Part shown: positions 11,336 to 22,440 of the stretch, one piece after another
Layout of the letters: each line of letters opens with the position of its first letter
Position numbering within the stretch: the stretch's first letter is position 1
Source: Timema cristinae
Lineage: Eukaryota > Arthropoda > Insecta > Phasmatodea > Timematidae
Length of the DNA stretch: 64,000 nt
Direction: 5' to 3'
NCBI GenBank assembly: GCA_039000515.1
Contig: JBCFYV010009882.1
Location: forward strand, 48,621,639 to 48,685,638
The notes under the pieces: model-generated
What the model was told of the DNA's origin: nothing
The model's input: only the letters and a program-made list of their open reading frames with translations
Databases searched by the model: none
Program-made: the position numbers and the translations under genes

Positions 11336-11654
11336 TAATTAACTAAAGTGGATTTTATTTGCTTCACACGGTGTAGTCATAAATAAAGTGCTTCCAAAAT
11401 TTATGTTTTAAATCAAATTGCAATTTCTTACTGTTATCATGAACTTATTTTATTAGTCTTATTTACAAAGTGTAATTCAATTCTTTGTCACTAAAGCATT
11501 TTCCAAATTAGTATTTTGAGCTATTTTTGAAATTTCACTGAGATATTAAATTTTATTAACTATGTGCAGTCGTTATATAATTTCAAACATGCTGTATGTG
11601 TATACATGATTGAGTATGATTCAAATTTAACTTCACTTAAGTATTATAGGTTCT

Positions 11655-11885
11655 ATACCCACAAAATTGGGCACGCTGTCTATATATCGGGATTATTTAT
11701 TCTGGTTTTTGAATGACGGGAAGGTCGGTGATTGAATCTCGGATGGGTGTACTGATGTGAGTTTTCCCACTCTTCCACCACACGAATGCAAATACACTTG
11801 CTCCTTATCTCTAGCTCGTTAGCGCTATTATATTTGTGTAATCAGAGCTGCTAATAAGATGTAGTGGGAAATAAATAAATAAACA
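11655..11885 (+). mobile_element. SINE-D copy with (AAAT)n tail
   Basis: CAAAATTGGGCACGCTGTCTATATATC resembles the head at 44650 (GGGCACGCAGTCTATATGTC). The B-box region is GGTGATTGAATCTCGGATGGG, followed by GTGTACTGATGTGAG and CCACCACACGAATGCAAATACAC. It ends GCTGCTAATAAGATGTAGTGGGAAATAAATAAATAAAC, which differs from the (TAA)n tails of the other classes. Confidence 0.6.
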
Positions 11886-11994
11886 AGTGAGGTAAGCGGA
11901 TGTCAAAATAGAATGCAAGAAAATTACTCTTATTGAACCTAAGCCGATTTGTTGGATTTTATGAATCACGGGATCAAGGTGTTTTTTTAGCTGT

Positions 11995-12185
11995 GTTTTA
12001 CTATCTTTTCGGGCTATACGCTTATGTACTAACTACGCTGATGGTTTTGAGAATTAGAAAGGCTATATTTACAGGAAGTGTACCCATATTTGCGTGTAGG
12101 GAGACTTGAAAACAATTTTTGAAAAACCACCCTTAGTACACCTGAGTGAGATTCGAACTTTGATGTCCCCATCCCAAGCACATAG
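11995..12185 (-). mobile_element. SINE-C, head deleted
   Basis: The tail TTACTATCTTTTCGGGCTATACGC, the body and the B box GAGATTCGAACTTTGATG (12147-12165) are clear on the minus strand. The tRNA-like head beyond CCCATCCCAAGC is replaced by unrelated sequence. Confidence 0.7.
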
Positions 12186-12254
12186 CCAGTATTTTGTTAA
12201 GGAGGGGTTCCATTACACTAAATTTTTATGAATGAACTGGCTTTTTTAATTGAA

Positions 12255-12446
12255 TCCTTCACCTCTGACAAGACGTGTATTAATCACAACTTGTGAATGT
12301 GAGGAATGCCAGGCCTCCACCGTGGTTCGGATTCCACGTTAAACTGTAGGTCCTTCATTTCATCTCACAATCACCCTAACTTTACACATTAGCGTGAGTA
12401 TAACCCGAACGGGTAGTAAGACGCGGTGCTAATACTAATAATAATT
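12255..12446 (+). mobile_element. SINE-B 3' part (5'-truncated)
   Basis: It begins at TCCTTCACCTCTGACAAGACG and runs through GAATGCCAGGCCTCCACCGTGG to the tail TATAACCCGAACGGGTAGTAAGACG and CTAATACTAATAATAA. The tRNA-like head is absent. It faces a second SINE-B 20 bp away in opposite orientation. Confidence 0.88.
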
Positions 12447-12465
12447 TAATTGAAATTTCAAAAAT

Positions 12466-12745
12466 TTTATTATTAGCAGCACGTCTTAATACCCATTCGG
12501 GTTATACGCACTTACACCAATGTGTAATGGTAGGGTGATTGTGAGATGAAATGGAGGACCTACAGTTTAACGTGGAATCCGAACCATAATGCAGGCCTGG
12601 CATTCCACACATCCACAAGTTGTGATTAATACACGTATTGTCATAGGTGAAGGAAGGGTTTGGCAATCAGATAAATCTGTGCAGAGATTGAGATTGAATC
12701 CCGAACCCCCAAGACAGAAGTCTGTCACCTTACCCCTAGACAGAG
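12466..12745 (-). mobile_element. SINE-B, nearly full length
   Basis: The tail begins at TTTTATTATTAGCAGCACGTC and continues with TACCCATTCGGGTTATACGCACTTAC. The body runs to GGTGAAGGAAGGGTTTGGC. The pol III-like head lies at 12680-12745 (TTGAATCCCGAACCCC, then CACCTTACCCCTAGAC), matching the complete copy at 54.7-55.0 kb. Confidence 0.85.
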
Positions 12746-13489
12746 TTCCATTCCATTTATTTTCTTAGTGTTGGTTTTTCTCTTTTCTTTTCATTATTAT
12801 TTTTTTCTTAGCGTGCCTTGTGGGTGGGTTATTAGTTGGGATTATTGGACCCCATGACTTGGCCTGGTATATTATGTTCTGCTAGTAGGTGCTGTCTTTA
12901 CAATCGGTACAGTCAAAACAAGAAGTTTCATGTAATAGACATTTCAAATATACATTTGCAATTATCGATTCAGACACATTAACACAAATATTAACTATTA
13001 AAGTCAGATTAAAAAGACCAATTTATTATAAATAAGGACCTTGTGTACCACCAAATGAGATGAAATCAAATTATCGGAGAGAAAAAGAACAGTATTAAAT
13101 ATAATTAGAAATTATGTAACAACTTTTAAACTGCTTATACATTAAGCAATCTTTAGTTTTATTTACCAAAATATATATATTTTATCATGCACACCCCAAA
13201 TAAATATCTAGTTTTACTAAATGTCAGCCTCATACATTAATTAAATTTACTTTACCTTAACAATGGTACACGAAAAGCATAAAATAGCTAGTTTAACCCT
13301 AATAACTCGTGAACTGTAGTGATTTAAAATAAATTAACTACAATCATAGCTTATAATTATACACTTGTTATAAGGGTGTAGTAAAATTTTATTGTCGAAT
13401 GAACATAAAAGATTTTTGTGAAGAGGTCTAAAATAAAAGTGATATAAGAGGCACAGGAATCTTTCAAGAGCAGGTCTTTATCTACCAGA
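12746..13489. other. AT-rich spacer
   Basis: No feature is supported. Confidence 0.5.
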
Positions 13490-13655
13490 CTATTCGGTTC
13501 AGAAGATAGCTGAATATCCCTGGTTCAATTCCAGTCCAATCCTAGAATAGTGTAAAAGTTTAAGTTGATACTCTCACTTTCACTTTCATGAGCTAAAAGG
13601 TTGAAGGACTGGATGTTGATTCTGTTCTAGTGTTGATTCAGTATTTAGAGCGCGT
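13490..13655 (+). mobile_element. Diverged SINE-E copy
   Basis: GAATATCCCTGGTTCAATTCCAGTCC contains a B box. The 3' part GGTTGAAGGACTGGATGTTGATTCTGTTCTAGTG parallels the SINE-E tail. The head is weak. Confidence 0.45.
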
Positions 13656-13736
13656 GTATATATAAACAATAAGCTCAGAAAGTATACGTTTGTTAACCTT
13701 AATACAATTAATACCCATAAGACTCTAGTATTCACA

Positions 13737-13815
13737 CAGGTGGTCACATGGTACAAGGGGGCTAGTCTCGTAATAGGCCGGTGACAGGTAGGTTGAATTT
13801 CAATTTTTGGCTGAG
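13737..13815 (+). mobile_element. SINE-C head fragment
   Basis: CAGGTGGTCACATGGTACAAGGGGGCTAGTCTCGTAATAG and GGTGACAGGTAGGTTGAATTTC follow the class C head and B-box spacing. Similarity stops near 13815. Confidence 0.5.
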
Positions 13816-13816
13816 C

Positions 13817-14059
13817 TTAGTGGAAGTAATTTTCCAGTTGTAATTTTTTGTTTTGATTTTCACATTCCCTCTTCATAACCATCCTATGAATTAATCCGAT
13901 ATAATCAGTGAAAGGCTTTGGGGTGAGCACTGGGTCCTGAGACGGTAGGGGCTCCGAATCGGTGTGAATGACCGACCGCGAGGGGTGTTGGGACGTTGGA
14001 GGTGCAACTACCTTCATTTTAAATACTTTCAAGACATTATCACCTTGGGTCACAGACAA
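13817..14059 (-). other. Coding-like block, unrecognised
   Basis: A minus-strand frame of 80 codons carries SEPLPSQDPVLTPKPFTDYI and HRMVMKRECENQN. Its composition is richer in G and C than the flanks. No splice acceptor or donor pair convinced me, and there is no second copy here. It may be a diverged exon, a transposon fragment or chance. Confidence 0.25.
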
Positions 14060-15040
14060 GGAGACACCGCTTGGTTTCTAGGTCTGGAATCTGGATAGTC
14101 GTCTTTTGTCCCCTAACTATGCACACCACAGCAAAAAAAAAGAGGCCAAGCAAATCATAAGGACAGAAACTGGCGAAACATTTGAGGACACCTAATTATA
14201 TGCCATTAAACTGGTTATCATAGAAAATATTTTGACAGATCTCACTTGCCATTATTAAGTTCCAAATGTTGATCACTCGTCTCTCTGGGCAGTCGTCAAT
14301 TCGCTGACAACTACAATAACTACCTGTAATCTTACCTCCCACTATTGTGCTTAGAACAAAGCTATCCTCACACATCGTCTCCTTAATCCCCTTTTATTTG
14401 CTCTCATTATTTTCTATGATGAATTTGTAAAGTTGACTACGAATCCACGTGGGACAGGAAAGGTATAATTTATTCAAATTATTATAGTATTACTTGATGT
14501 TCAAGCACGTACAAAGTATTCTCATTTTCATCTTGAAGATGAACGTGATAGATGAATAAAAAATTGTGTTCACTTTTAATCAGTACAGAAGATCTCATTG
14601 AATATTGGTAACAAATGAAATATCTGTTACTATAAATTGCAAAACCAAAGATATTTCTAATTTTGATGTAAAATGAGTGACTATGATTTCAAAGAAAAAT
14701 CTTTATTTTTTGGGTCAAATTTCTCTTAAAATGCATGTTTTTTCAATAACAATAATTTATTAACTTATCTTATAGAAGTTAAATAGTATTTATTTTAAAT
14801 CATTAGGATATTAAACTTCGAAAATAAAAATTGCTAGGTAAATTCAATTAAATAATGAATGTCAATTTTGGCACGTGAATTGAGCCCGGGACCTTTGCTC
14901 TTGCCATTTTTCACTTGGTTAAATTTTATTCCACTATAAGTATGATCCTGTGAACAATCATCACGTATATTAATATCTATGCTCACCAATCATTTCCCAA
15001 TTTACCAGAACGCAATCTAAAATAAAAATTTGACAATAGC
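14060..15040. other. Unassigned AT-rich spacer
   Basis: A possible pol III-like phrase (GAATTGAGCCCGGGACCTTTGC near 14877) was seen, but it is too short to classify. Otherwise empty. Confidence 0.4.
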
Positions 15041-15044
15041 TCAG

Positions 15045-15470
15045 TTTTATAAAAGTATATTACAATTAAAAGTTTTTTATTTTTAATATTACTACAACTT
15101 TTCATTGTTAAGTCATTTCCAATCTCAAAGGTTTGCAGAGATACGATCAAAATTGTACACATCCGCTTATGTAAAATAATGAGTAATGCCATTAAGTTTG
15201 TAATGCTAAACAATACCTAGATATGAATTAAATTTAAAATAGTTAGAGTAGATTTCAATAAAATCGATTTTTTCTTCTTTTCTTTGTCCTCTGCAAAACT
15301 TTAACACATAATTTTATGGTTAGATATCTAGCTTCAAAAATACCTCCAGTGAACCTTATTATAACCTTAGATACCAAGTTTTAGCCCAATCGATGAAGTC
15401 GTTTCGGCCCTAGAGTGAAATACAGACATAAGGTATCGCAAGAAACTAGAGAGGGGACAATACCAGTTTC
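15045..15470 (+). repeat. Dispersed repeat R1, copy 1
   Basis: AAAAGTTTTTTATTTTTAATATTAC, GGTTTGCAGAGATACGATC, AATCGATTTTTTC, then CTTAGATACCAAGTTTTAGCCCAATCGATGAAGTCG and CCCTAGAGTGAAATACAGACATAAGG follow the order seen in copies at 21.1-21.8 kb and, inverted, 48.5-49.0 kb. It is a noncoding interspersed family. I cannot assign its superfamily. Confidence 0.7.
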
Positions 15471-16054
15471 TAAATTCATATTCTTAAATTTTTACCTTGA
15501 TTCCTCGATACTCGATTCTTACGGGAATAGGCATACAGTATAAAATTAAAAACTATATTTAATTAATTGCACTTTTGAAACATTTTTGTTTTTACAAATT
15601 ACAGTGATGATTTTAACTTTGGCTTTAAAATTCAAAATTAACTTCTCCTATATTATTATTTACGTTATGACAGTAAATTGTCAAGGCAATCGTAATATAT
15701 TTCTTAACACAGAATTGGTATCTATTAATATGGAGGTTTGTTGTGGTTTCTGGAATGCATTGGGAAACATATTTAATAAGTTAAAGCAAAATATTAATTT
15801 TTAGAGTTTCGAATTTGATTAATACTTTGACAAGATTTATTATAAAAATAAATTAAGTAAATAATAAAAAATATGTTGTGAATAATCCGTAACATATGAT
15901 ATTCATTCATATCTTAACAAAGCATTCACGATTATATGCACGCATATCTTAGGAATCGAGACATTAAGATTCAAGGTAAACTTCTCAATTCTCTCGATAA
16001 CCTCAAGAATCGATAGGTATCGAAGAATTGAGGACACGAATTTCCAATCTCTAA
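15471..16054. other. Spacer with AT-rich unassigned sequence
   Basis: The 72-codon frame at 15586-15804 is low complexity in composition and has no recognised domain. Repeated short phrases with CGATACTCGATTC / TCTCGATAACC / GAATCGATAGG suggest a decayed local repeat. Confidence 0.35.
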
Positions 16055-16175
16055 AAAAAAATCTGTTACATAGGGTCATGAAACGTCGACATTATCAAAA
16101 TCTCGAGTTCAATTTTTCTTTCTTTACGATTAATTATTTCTCTCTCAGAGGGTTCGAGAAGAAGTAATTAGTAAT
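16055..16175 (+). repeat. Dispersed repeat R1, 3' fragment
   Basis: CATAGGGTCATGAAACGTCGACATTATCAAAATCTCGAGTTC matches the R1 segment near 21700 (GGTCATGAACGTCGACACCCATCAAAATCTCGAG). Confidence 0.7.
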
Positions 16176-16730
16176 TTCGTAATTTTGTCTTTTTAAAATA
16201 AAATATATCAGTTTGTAGTTCGATTTAGGAAAATAATTTCATATTTGGAATGGGGTGGACCTATAAATATACGAAATTGATTCTATTCTAAGTGATTGAA
16301 AAATAAATTTACCATCATCAACGGACACGGGGATTTAAAACATCGATAGTATCTGGCCAGGTTTGCCGGGGATGGGTTGGTTGGTGTTTGAGTACAAATG
16401 TGAGATGGACATTTTTTCATAAATTTATTCCGGAAGATTTTCCGTTCCTAAAAATTTTCGATTATTTTTTATTGGCAAAAAATTACAACTATTTAAATGT
16501 TACGAATTAAATCGGGATATCCCAAGTTTTAAAGTCTATGTTTCAATTTAATTTATCCCTAGGACGTTAAAACCAGAAGGATTATCAAATGAGCTACAAT
16601 AAATCAATAACAGCGATTACAATATTCTCTTCTCACAGTCACCTATCTACTACAGCGCTCGGTGTGGTGGTTGATTGTGTCACGTTCGGTTTGCTGTAGA
16701 TCAAACTATTTCATTGTTGTAGTTAGGGCC

Positions 16731-17216
16731 TTAAATAATACATCCCCGTACTCAATAATTCAATGATCCAAACATTTTACTGAATAATGTTAATATCTAA
16801 TTTTAATTATTTGTTAGGATTTTATTTTAAGTATATCATCAATAATAAGATTTAGATCACTTAAGCGTTTGCTTAAGTATTTGCTAACACACTAGTTAGA
16901 TGTCTGCATTTCTATAAATAAGAGTATATTGGTGAATCCTCCTCTAAACCAACCCCTTCACCTTCTTATTAGGTCACAAGCCGCCACTGCAGGACATTTT
17001 ACGATTTCTCGAAAGATTTTCATCTCTAGGTTTAAGTTCCAGTGGGTGTACTAAGCGTGTTTAAAAATGGTTTTCTATACGTTTGAATATATTTCGGGTT
17101 TACTAAGATTGTCTAAAAAAATGGTTTTCTCTAGGTTTGAGTTACACTTGGTTGTACTTAAAGTGTTTCAAAATTTGTTTTATCTAGGTTTGTGTTCCTG
17201 TTGTGTTCACTAAGAG
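16731..17216 (+). repeat. Left arm of 486-bp inverted repeat
   Basis: Every segment from TTAAATAATACA (16731) to CACTAAGAG (17216) has its reverse complement in 20555-21040, in constant register (positions sum to 37771), with scattered substitutions and no net insertion or deletion. Examples are CCGCCACTGC at 16981 against GCAGTGGCGG at 20781, and CTTAAGCGTTTGCTTAAGTATTTGC against its complement near 20895. The arm's end contains about four 53-bp units built around ATGGTTTTCT..AGGTTTGAG. Confidence 0.92.
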
Positions 17217-17340
17217 TTAAAAAAAATGGTTTCCCACCTTCTTTCCATTCAAATGTGAGTAAATTTATTTTAAGGTCATACTTGTATGTCCCTAGCCTAT
17301 TAGCTTAGTTAAATGTGATTAGTGCGGATGGATATAAATA
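17030..17340 (+). mobile_element. SINE-like element with internally amplified 53-bp unit
   Basis: Units starting near 17067, 17121, 17173 and 17226 repeat an ATGGTTTTC..AGGTTTGAGTT..GGTTGTACTAAG theme. This theme resembles the SINE body phrase GGGTGTACTGAGGGTGG..ATGGTTTTCC. The sequence continues into CCACCTTCTTTCCATTCAAATG and CCTAGCCTATTAGCTTAG, the usual downstream order of the SINE body. It appears to be a SINE relative whose middle was amplified in tandem. Confidence 0.55.
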
Positions 17341-17924
17341 CTGCAATATAGATATAATGTTATGTATGGACCGTCTTCTCTACGCAGAGCATCCAAATGT
17401 GTAAAATGAGTGCGCCTGCGCGAGCAGAGAACTGACTCATCCCTTTGGGCTTATACAGAAAACACACCATGCGTGGCTAAATGAGACCCCGTGCATTCAG
17501 AAACCTACAAATAAAGAGCATTCTAGTTAACATCATACTCAAATGTGAAATTAAAAAAACAACAACTGGGCCTGAGGTTGTTCCGACATACATGTCAATG
17601 AATGTGAAACCACACAGACAAACACACGCACAAGCACAGAGTAACACACATATACGCATTTGCAAACCAACAAACCTGCTTCATGGAAAATAATAACAAT
17701 ATAACGGCATGTAATCTTCTTTTGTTATTACTATTGTTATCGAAATGGACATTTATAAGCTCATAAAAGCGTATAACTCATAGGACTACACTAGGGAAAA
17801 AAGTCAAAAGACCATAAAGAAAATCCCACCATACCTCAATTATTTATGAAATATTTGATTTCCCGTCCAGTGAAAAGCAGGACTAAAAAAACGGAAGTTT
17901 AGAATGTTTATATATCACTGTCCT
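17341..17924. other. Spacer inside the inverted repeat
   Basis: A phrase of mixed composition, ACACACAGACAAACACACGCACAAGCACAG (about 17611-17640), makes open frames on both strands. I see no gene. Confidence 0.4.
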
Positions 17925-17926
17925 AA

Positions 17927-17927
17927 A

Positions 17928-17976
<49 letters not shown>
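17927..17976. repeat. (AAT)n microsatellite
   Basis: About 16 uninterrupted AAT units follow TCCTAAAAATAATAAT. No SINE tail hairpin precedes it, so it may be an independent microsatellite. Confidence 0.95.
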
Positions 17977-18285
17977 GAGTAGATAAACGTAGATGGAAGG
18001 GAGTAAAATGTTCTTTGTTTATTACAAACACACAAAATAAATGAAGCTTAAAAGTTAATCCATATTTCATTTGCATGGCTGATTGGGAGTGAACGTTTAA
18101 ACAAAATAAAAAAGCATGAGTTTCTGAAGAAGATTCAGTTAAGCGTTAAACTGTGCTACTTTGTATAAAAAAATGAACTGTAATCTTAATATTTGAATAG
18201 TTTTTTCTTCATCCTGGAGTATTATTTTAAACCTGAATAGTTCGTTTTATCTTATTTCCGGGTGGTTATTTAGGGACGTAAACAC

Positions 18286-18395
18286 AACGGTGGATGAGCG
18301 GTCTAAGATACTTGGCCACCAATGACGGGGAGGTCGTAAATTAAGAAATTGCCTGGTAAAATGGAGGTTTTCTTTTGTACGTGATTTTTACTGTG
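18286..18395 (+). mobile_element. SINE-C head fragment
   Basis: ACGGTGGATGAGCGGTCTAAGATAC is a Leu-tRNA-like A-box region, followed by GACGGGGAGGTCG. The body after GGTAAAATGGAGGTTTTC is degenerate. Confidence 0.5.
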
Positions 18396-18529
18396 GTTAT
18401 CAAATCATTTCTTAAGGATAATATAAGGGAATCTATACGTTACACGTGGTCCTATCCCTTTGTATATATTTATTGACCTAGCGATACAAGCTCCTGTTTT
18501 AATTTGACCATTTGGCGTGTCATATTTCT

Positions 18530-18860
18530 ATCTGTCCGGGTGTTTGCTCCACGATAATTGTCAAATGCGTGAACCAATTTAAACAAAATTTGGCAAGATC
18601 GATTTTGAACATTATGTTGAACTATTTATATAAATAGTTTTTCGATCTGATTATCCTTTTCAAGATGGCAGCTGCGCCAATTTCTGTACTATGTTTAATT
18701 GTTCCACGATAAATGCCAAATGCATGGACAAATTTAAACGAAATTTGGCAGGGACATTATTAATTGAGCATATGCCGAACGATGCAAGTAAATGGTTTTT
18801 CGATCAGTCCTTCCATTTAAATATAATGTCCGCTCAAATGGTTTTTCGTTGAGTAGCTAA
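18530..18860 (+). repeat. 155-bp tandem duplication (two diverged units)
   Basis: TGCTCCACGATAATTGTCAAATGCG (18545) and TGTTCCACGATAAATGCCAAATGC (18700) start two units. Each continues AATTTAAAC(A/G)AAATTTGGCA and ends in TTTTTCGATC. The spacing is 155 bp. Confidence 0.85.
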
Positions 18861-19649
18861 TATCATGTGATATTAATTTAAAATTCTAAGTGATCGGTCA
18901 AATACATAGGGAGTATATTTTTTAAAAATTTTAATATATATTGTGAGACTGAACTCTTAAATTTTGTAACAATTGTTATTCTCTAAGCATATATGAATAA
19001 AATGAGTAATTGAATATATTGTTTTCTATAAAACTTGATCACTCAGGAGAAATATCAACATCAAATCCAAATAGAAATTATTGGAGATATTTAAAATTCA
19101 AATCCAAAGAAAAATCTTATGTTTTTGGTAACGATAAGAACATGGAGGGATCGAGGTCTGCTCTTCACAGAACTAATAGTTAATAGATCTAGTAATAAAG
19201 GTTATCCTATTATTTTAAAATAATAACCACTTAATTGAATAATGGTGGGATGAAAAAGGATAAAGCTAATTATACATTCAAATGAGTTTAAGGAGCGTGA
19301 CAAAATATGAAGATAACCAATATAAAAACTGTTAATAGTAACTGAACTCGTAGTCAGACTCACTAACTATTTGATCTGTCTTGATTCTGTGAACTTCCCT
19401 GTGAATTTCCGTCCAAAATATTAAATATATTTCGAGCTCTTCACATGAAATTACGTCTGTACAATAATAAATAAACACGATATATGGCCAGTCTTGGTTT
19501 TGACTCCAGAGACTAGGGTTCGATGTCAAACGTCAGTGATAATTTGTAACACCATGGTTATCTGCCTCCTCTATTAGATAATCCTTGAATTTAACACTCA
19601 ATGCAATGTTCTCTTAGTTGTGTAGAACTTGAAATAAAGAAAGACGCTG
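18861..19649. other. AT-rich spacer
   Basis: No feature is supported. Confidence 0.5.
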
Positions 19650-20045
19650 TAGTATACTTGACATATCTAAACTATGTTCAACAAAGCTCCATGAAAACGT
19701 TTGAGTACTTTATATAGCTCGATTAAATCTTTAGAATACTTGACGTAATTCCATTAAAGATATAGTAAACTCATTATAATTCTATAACAGCTGTCATTTA
19801 CTTAAAAATAGCTTCACATATACTTAAGTATATTTGAAGTAATTTCAGGAAAATCTATTGTATATTCGACGTAATTTCAGAATCGCTGTAGAAGAAACAA
19901 TATTATTACGTACAATATGTTATATGATTGATATGATCAATAAAATCTTTTGTATACTTGACATAAACCCATAAATAATTAGAAAAAATACGTAAAACTC
20001 ATTTAAAATGATTGCATGATTGACATCATTCCATATCTGAAATAA
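19650..20045 (+). repeat. Decayed short-period repeat
   Basis: The theme TATACTTGACGTAATTCCA recurs in altered form near 19652, 19736, 19825, 19861, 19954 and 20012. Spacing is irregular (about 40-95 bp), so this is an old minisatellite or a chance cluster. Confidence 0.4.
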
Positions 20046-20183
20046 GTTGTAGGTTGCACTGAACAGAATTTCTCTTTACTCCTAAACAGATACATTTACT
20101 AAATCTGGTAAGATTTGTGAAACTAAATAAGTAATAACATACATTGTTTCAGAAACATTCCACCAAAGACCATGTACAATACA

Positions 20184-20465
20184 TTAAACTATACAGGATG
20201 TTCGGAAACTCATAGCCCAAACTACACATACATCTTGTTTGAACAGAAATTTATACAAAATCCCTATACACTTACATCCAGAAAACGATTCTAATACCAT
20301 AAAATTGTGTTCAAAGTTTCGGCGTACAGCGCCTGGAAATGAAAGCTGTTCAAGCATGTGTGTAGAGTAAGTTGTATAGGAGCTAGGTGCAAGACACTCC
20401 ACAGTCCTGTAATAATTGCAAGCAAGCCATCTCTGTGATGTGGGACCGTTAAAGATGACTTTCAA
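20184..20465 (-). other. Open frame in spacer of the inverted repeat, unrecognised
   Basis: A 93-codon minus-strand frame is open, but its residues (Cys-rich, no pattern) look non-native. The plus strand begins ATACAGGATGTTCGGAAACTC, which resembles the ACAGGGTGTCCGGAAA-type terminus found on several invertebrate DNA elements. A decayed transposon end is therefore the likelier reading. Confidence 0.25.
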
Positions 20466-20554
20466 AACATATTCGAATTTCTAGATGGACTTATATGTTG
20501 TTTACTATTAATTGCGGTATTTTCTGCTGCCATGCTCCAAGATGTCAAGGTGTG

Positions 20555-21040
20555 CTCTTAGTATACACAACAGGAACACAAACATAGAGAAAACAAATTT
20601 TGAAACACTTTAAGTACAACCAAGTGTAACTCAAACCTAGAGAAAATCATTTTTTTAGACAATCTTAGTAAACCCGAAATATATTCAAACGTATAGAAAA
20701 CCATTTTTAAACACGCTAAGTACACCCACTGGAAATCAAACCTAGAGATTAAAATCTTTCGGGAAATCGTAAAATGCCCTGCAGTGGCGGCTTGTGACCT
20801 AATAAGAAGGTGAAGGGGTTGGTTTAGAGGAGGATTCACCAATAGACTATTATTTATAGAAATGCAGACATCTAACTAGTGTGTTAGCAAATACTTAAGC
20901 AAACGCTTAAGTGATCTAAATCTTATTATTGAATATATACTAAAAATAAAATCCTAACAAATAATTACAGTTAGAGATTAACATTCTTCTGTAAAATGTT
21001 TGGCTCATTGAATCCTTGAGTACGGCGCTGTATTATTTAA
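20555..21040 (-). repeat. Right arm of 486-bp inverted repeat
   Basis: This is the reverse complement of 16731-17216, base for base in register. The similarity ends abruptly at both sides: CTCTTAG at 20555, preceded by unrelated GTCAAGGTGTG, and TATTATTTAA at 21040. The internal 53-bp units are retained. The spacer between arms is 3338 bp. Confidence 0.92.
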
Positions 21041-21054
21041 TTTTAGTATTAGAC

Positions 21055-21790
21055 AGATACACAGAAAAACGGCACTGCAAAAACCAATTTTTATGGTGCG
21101 GAGGGTCATGAAACCTCGACATGCATCAACATTTCGGGCTAGATTTTTTTATGGTCGTAATACGTTACCTTAAATTGTTGGAAGAGTTAAAAGAAAAATA
21201 TATTTGTGTACAGCTTGAAAACTTTTGATTTAAAAAAATGTATTTCTAGTAAAAGATGTTTATTATAATTAGATCCACATGTATGCAATGATAAGCAATT
21301 TTATATCTCAAAAACTTACGGATATAATATTAAAAATTAGAATATACGCATCAGACCGGAATCCATAAAGTCATTTTCACGAAGAGTTTAGAGTAGCCAA
21401 TTGGTATGTAATATTGTTCAAGGCTTAAAAATGAAATCTAATAAATATAGTCAAGGCCAATTTTGAAAAAAATCAATTTTTTATCTTTCCACCCTTAAGG
21501 ACACTACCCTTAAATTTAGGGTGGGATATCCAATTCAAAAAATTCCTCTGGATAAACCTATGAAAACCTTATATACCAAGTTTAGCCCAATCGGTAAAAT
21601 GGTTTAGGCTCTAGCCCAAGGTACAGACTGACAGACAGATGGACAGACAGACAGACAGACAGACGGATTTGCGAAAACCACTTTTTAGGGTTCGGGGGGT
21701 CATGAACGTCGACACCCATCAAAATCTCGAGTGCAATTTTTATGACGATCAGAATAGGCTATACCTGTAAGGTAGCAAGAAAGTAAAAAT
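21055..21790 (+). repeat. Dispersed repeat R1, longest copy, with (GACA)n
   Basis: Two passes through the R1 order are present: GGTGCGGAGGGTCATGAAACCTCGACATG (21095) and GGGTTCGGGGGGTCATGAACGTCGACACCC (21690). Between them lie ATATACCAAGTTTAGCCCAATCGG and a GACA run at 21626-21663 (CAGACAGACAGACAGACAGA). The copy is therefore either a tandem of two R1 units or one unit with an insertion. Confidence 0.75.
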
Positions 21791-22109
21791 ATATATATTG
21801 GGTCCCCAAAGATCAATACTTCGTATTAAAATGTCGACTGCCTGTTTCAAAATGTTGACATTTTATTATGGACTGCACATCTTATAGTTATTGCATTGCT
21901 ACTAAATTCTTCTTTTATAAATTTTACCCACAAAAATAGGTAAATATTGACTATTGAATCTCAAATGATAGATATAGATCATTGTTGTACAAACATTTCT
22001 CCTAAGAGGTTGAAAGATAGAGAACATACAAATTTTGCTAGAATTAGTCATTTCATACTTTATGGCATTAGAGAATTATTGCTTTAAAACTTAAGTATTA
22101 TCTCTTTAC

Positions 22110-22345
22110 AACTAAAGCTCACAAAATTGTATTGATATATTTGCCAATATTTTAGAAACTGTTGGTTTTATAAAAATATATTTCATATAAAAGTTTTTTA
22201 TTTTTATTAGTACTAAAATTTTGCGATGATAAGTTATTTAGTATTTCAAATAGTTGCAGAGATACAGAAATTTTCAGCTTCTGTAAATTACCCTAAATAA
22301 TTTAATGGGAAAATGAAAATAGCCAGGTTACCTTTAGTGTTCGAA
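22110..22345 (+). repeat. Dispersed repeat R1, middle fragment
   Basis: TATAAAAATATATTTCATATAAAAGTTTTTTATTTTTATTAGTAC and TAGTTGCAGAGATACAG match R1 near 15055-15140 and 21215-21330. Confidence 0.55.
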
Positions 22346-22351
22346 AAGTTT

Positions 22352-22390
22352 ATAAATAAATAAATAAATATATATATATATATATATATT
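22352..22390. repeat. (AAAT)n/(AT)n microsatellite
   Basis: AAATAAATAAATAAATATATATATAT forms a low-complexity run beside the Polinton relic. Confidence 0.9.
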
Positions 22391-22440
22391 TGGTTATAGC
22401 TTGAAAATTTTTTGTTTTATAAAAATGTGGTTTAAATAGG

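Noticed and set aside
17481..17693. Small open frames on both strands near 17.5 kb
   Set aside because: They overlap each other and an ACACACAGAC-type low-complexity stretch; no codon signal.
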